This document shows, one piece after another, positions 60,476 through 64,000 of a stretch of 64,000 bases of DNA. The DNA is taken from the NCBI GenBank assembly GCA_936450465.1, contig OW388296.1:32681875-32745874 (forward strand), written 5' to 3'. The translations under genes and the position numbers were made by a program. Position 1 is the stretch's first letter, and each line of letters opens with the position of its first letter. The notes below the pieces were generated by a model. That model did not search any database. It was not told the DNA's origin and saw nothing but the letters and a program-made list of their open reading frames with translations. Origin of the DNA: Gibbula magus. Its lineage: Eukaryota > Mollusca > Gastropoda > Trochida > Trochidae.

Positions 60476-63400
60476 CATTCGATAGAACGCAAGGTAATGA
60501 ACATCTCAGCCAAGTTTGGTCCTGAAATATGCAGTTTGAAGAAAGTTATTAGCCTCGCTGTCAAGTAATGTAGTTTGTGGTCTTCTTTGACTTAGAATAA
60601 TTTCCGTGTTTTGGGGCCAAATTGGCTATGCGACTCTCTGTAAGAGTGAATATAGATTAAAAAGTAAGACAGATAGAGGGAATCCGAAATAACCATTCGA
60701 TAGAACACAAGGTTATGAACATCTCAGCAAAGTTTGGTCCTGAAATATGCAGTTTGAAGAAAGTTATTATCCTCGCTGTCAAGTAATGTAGTTTGTGGTC
60801 TTCTTTGACTTAGAATAATTTCTGTGTTTTTGGGGCAAATTGGCTAAGCGACTCTCTGTAAGAGTGAATATAGATTAAAAAGTAAGACAGATAGAGGAAA
60901 TCCGAAATAACCATTCGATAGAACACAAGCTTATGAACATCGCGGCCAAGTGTTGTCCTGAAAAATGCAGTTTGAAGAAAGTTATTAGCCTCGCTGTCAA
61001 GTAATGTAGTTTGGGTTCGTCTTTGACTTAGAATAATTTCCGTGTTTTTCGGCCAAATTGGCTCTGCGACTCTGTAATAGTGAATATAGATTAAAAAGTA
61101 AGACAGCTAGAGGAAATTCGAAATAACCATTCGATAGAACACAAGGTTATGAACATCTTAGCCAAGTTTGATCCTGAAATATGCAGTTTGAAGAAAGTTA
61201 TTAGCCTCGCTGTCAAGTAATGTAGTTTGTGGTCTTCTTTGACTTAGAATAATTTCCGTGTTTTTGGGCCAAATTGGCTATCCAACTCTCTGTAAGAGTG
61301 AATATAGATTAAAAAGTAAGACAGATAGAGGAAATCCGAAATAACCATTCGATAGAACACAAGGTTATGAACATCTCAGCCATGTTTGGTCCTGAAATAT
61401 GCAGTTTGAAGAAAGTTATTAGCCTCGCTGACAAGTAATGTAGTTTGTGGTCTTCTTTGACTTAGAATAATTTCCGTGTTTTTCGGCCAAATTGGCTATG
61501 CGACTCTCTGTAAGAGTGAAAATAGATTAAAAAGTAAGACAGATAGAGGAAATCCGAAATAACCATTCGATAGAACACAAGGTAATGAACATCTCAGCTA
61601 AGTCTGGTCCTGAAATATGCAGTTTGAAGAAAGTTATTAGCCTCGCTGTCAAGTAATGTAGTTTGTGGTCTTCTTTGACTTAGAATAATTTCCGTGTTTT
61701 TGGGCCAAATTGGCTATGCGACTCTCTGTAAGAGTGAATATAGATTAAAAAGTAAGAACGATAGAGGGAATCCGAAATAACCATTCGATAGAACACAAGG
61801 TTATGAACATCTCAGCAAAGTTTGGTCCTGAAATATGCAGTTTGAAGAAAGTTATTAGCCTCGCTGTCAAGTAATGTAGTTTGTGGTCTTCTTTGACTTA
61901 GAATAATTTCCGTGTTTTTCGGCCAAATTGGCTATGCGACTCTCTGTAAAAGTGAATATAGATTAAAAAGTAAGACAGAGGAAATCCGAAATAACCATGC
62001 GATAGAACGCAAGGTAATGAACATCTCAGCCAAGTTTGGTCCTGAAATATGCAGTTTGAAGAAAGTTATTAGCCTCGCTGTCAAGTAATGTAGTTTGTGG
62101 TCTTCTTTGACTTAGAATAATTTCTGTGTTTTTGGGGCAAATTGGCTATGCGACTCTCTGTAAGAGTGAATATAGATTAAAAAGTAAGACAGATAGAGGA
62201 AATCCGAAATAACCATTCGATAGAACACAAGCTTATGAACATCTCAGCCAAGTGTTGTCCTGAAAAATTTAGTTTGAAGAAAGTTATTAGCCTCGCTGTC
62301 AAGTAATGTAGTTTGTGGTCTTCTTTGACTTAGAATAATTTCCGTGTTTTTGGGCCAAATTGGCTATGCGACTCTCTGTAAAAGTGAATATAGATTAAAA
62401 AGTAAGACAGATAGAGGAAATCCGAAATAACCATTCGATAGAACACAAGGTTATGAACATCTCAGCAAAGTTTGGTCCTGAAATATGCAGTTTGAAGAAA
62501 GTTATTAGCCTCGCTGTCAAGTAATGTAGTTTGTGGTCTCCTTTGACTTAGAATAATTTCCGTGTTTTTGGGCCAAATTGGCTATGCGACTCTCTGTAAG
62601 AGTGAATATAGATTAAAAAGTAAGACAGATAGAGGAAATCCGAAATAACCATTCGTTAGAACACAAGGTTATGAACATCTTAGCAAAGTTTGGTCCTGAA
62701 ATATGCAGTTTGAAGAAAGTTATTAGCCTCGCTGTCAAGTAATGTAGTTTGTGGTCTTCTTTGACTTAGAATAATTTCCGTGTTTTTGGGCCAAATTGGC
62801 TATGCGACTCTCTGTAAAAGTGAATATAGATTAAAAAGTAAGACAGATAGAGGAAAACCGAAATAACCATTCGATAGAACACAAGGTTATGAACATCTTA
62901 GCCAAGTTTGATCCTGAAATATGCAGTTTGAAGAAAGTTATTAGCCTCGCTGTCAAGTAATGTAGTTTGTGGTCTCCTTTGACTTAGAATAATTTCCGTG
63001 TTTTGGGGCCAAATTGGCTATGCGACTCTCTGTAAGAGTGAATATAGATTAAAAAGTAAGACAGATAGAGGAAATCCGAAATAACCATTCGATAGAACAC
63101 AAGGTTATGAACATCTTAGCCAAGTTTGATCCTGAAATATGCAGTTTGAAGAAAGTTATTAGCCTCGCTGTCAAGTAGTGTAGTTTGTGGTTTTCTTTGA
63201 CCGAGAATAATTTCCGTGTTTTTGGGCCAAATTGGCTATGCGACTCTCTGTAAGAGTGAATATAGATTAAAAAGTAAGACAGATAGAGGAAATCCGAAAT
63301 AACCATTCGATAGAACGCAAGGTAATGAACATCTCAGCCAAGTTTGGTCCTGAAATATGCAGTTTGAAGAAAGTTATTAGCCTCGCTGTCAAGTAATGTA

Positions 63401-63739
63401 GTTTGGGTTCGTCTTTGACTTAGAATAATTTCCGTGTTTTTCGGCAAAATTGGCTCTGCGACTCTCTGTAAGAGTGAATATAGATTAAAAAGTAAGACAG
63501 ATAGAGGAAATCCGAAATAACCATTCGATAGAACACAAGGTTATGAACATCTCAGCCAAGTTTGGTCCTGAAATATGCAGTTTGAAGAAAGTTATTAGCC
63601 TCGCTGTCAAGTAATGTAGTTTGGTTTCGTCTTTGACTTAGAATAATTTCCGTGTTTTTCGGCCAAATTGGCTATGCGACTCTCTGTAAGAGTGAATATA
63701 GATTAAAAAGTAAGACAGATAGAGGAAATCCGAAATAAC
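60476..63739. repeat. Long repeat R5, second copy
   Basis: It carries every rare mark of the first copy at +5000 bp, including the 214-bp monomer at 61782 and catgcg at 61996. I found no mismatch from about 60417 to 63610. After that this copy reads gtaatgtagtttggtttcg while the first reads ttaatgtagtttgtggtc. The offset equals 23 monomers (5014 bp) minus 14 bp of length variants, so the round number has no special meaning. Confidence 0.93.
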
Positions 63740-64000
63740 CATTCGATAGAACACAAGGTAATGAACATCTCAGCCGAGTTTGGTCCTGAAATATGCAGTT
63801 TGAAGAAAGTTATTAGCCTCGCTGTCAAGTAATGTAGTTTGTGGTCTTCTTTGATTTAGAATAATTTCCGTGTTTTTGGGCCAAATTGGCTATGCGACTC
63901 TCTGTAAAAGTGAATATAGATTAAAAAGTAAGACAGATAGAGGAAATCCGAAATAACCATTCGATAGAACGCAAGGTAATGAACATCTCAGCCAAGTTTG
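63740..64000. repeat. Last full monomer and 43-bp partial monomer
   Basis: The monomer at 63740-63957 has private marks cagccgag and gatttag. A partial monomer, 63958-64000, is cut by the window edge. The array therefore continues to the right. Confidence 0.95.

Larger units (their letters stand above)
1..64000. repeat. Satellite DNA array, ~218-bp monomer, 294 full copies
   Basis: The whole window is a head-to-tail array of one A+T-rich monomer. Using the motif cattcgatag as phase origin, monomer starts fall at 1, 219, 437, 653, 871 and so on to 63958. My hand tally is 294 complete monomers: about 229 of 218 bp, 61 of 216 bp, 3 of 214 bp and one of 217 bp. All copies have the same orientation, and no unique sequence, transposon or gene interrupts them. 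Neighbouring monomers differ at a few to roughly twenty positions, while copies one higher-order period apart are nearly or fully identical. This is the usual signature of a homogenised centromeric or pericentromeric satellite in a eukaryote. The centromeric role is inferred, and the family and species are not recognised. Confidence 0.98.

Noticed and set aside
55417..63610. A special meaning for the exact 5000-bp spacing
   Set aside because: It equals 23 monomers of 218 bp minus the summed short-monomer deficits (14 bp), so the round number is chance. An assembly artefact is still possible and is listed as a finding.
1..64000. CRISPR array
   Set aside because: Repeats are 218 bp with no unique spacers. 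The variation is the graded divergence of a satellite, and there are no cas genes.
1..64000. Ribosomal DNA, histone or other tandem gene cluster
   Set aside because: The repeat is too short, is A+T-rich, and has no rRNA, tRNA or protein-coding content in either strand.
1..64000. Transposon or retroelement inserted in the array
   Set aside because: Monomer phase is continuous from 1 to 63957 with only 1-, 2- and 4-bp length changes. There is no room for an insertion, target-site duplication or terminal repeat.
1..64000. Naming the host species or a known satellite family
   Set aside because: The monomer does not match a family I can recall with confidence, and nothing else in the window is taxonomically informative.

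Overview
The whole 64 kb window is one uninterrupted tandem satellite-DNA array. I find no protein-coding gene, RNA gene, transposable element, CRISPR array or unique sequence. Every base belongs to a head-to-tail repeat of about 218 bp, always in the same orientation. With position 1 as the phase origin, I tally by hand 294 complete monomers plus a 43-bp partial copy (63958-64000). About 229 monomers are 218 bp, about 61 are 216 bp, three are 214 bp and one is 217 bp; these lengths sum exactly to 63957 bp. A typical monomer is about 37% G+C (hand count). Array size, monomer length, A+T-richness and higher-order repeats (HORs) indicate a eukaryotic chromosome, most likely a centromeric or pericentromeric block. 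I do not recognise the family and cannot name the species. Neither array edge lies in the window.

Layout. (I) 1-7396: a regular 870-bp four-monomer HOR, with one-monomer insertions at two places. (II) 7397-18943: an irregular mosaic holding three copies of a 1307-1308-bp six-monomer unit. (III) 18944-28733: a 1306-bp six-monomer HOR with pentamer and tetramer deletion forms, plus a 4134-bp-offset duplication. (IV) 28734-53521: the most ordered zone. It has a 2610-bp twelve-monomer HOR (A-B-C-D-B-E-C'-D-B-E-C'-F) containing a nested 870-bp tetramer, and a 5.9 kb segment repeated 11,522 bp downstream. (V) 53522-64000: mixed monomers, a 3.19 kb segment repeated at exactly 5000 bp with no difference found, and an 868-bp tetramer in tandem.

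There are no genes to act together. The biology visible here is array evolution: unequal crossover or gene conversion at several scales, chimeric monomers at crossover joints, and short dyad-symmetric motifs kept in almost every monomer. All apparent open reading frames are short minus-strand translations of the repeat itself, ending within about one monomer, and I annotate none as a gene.
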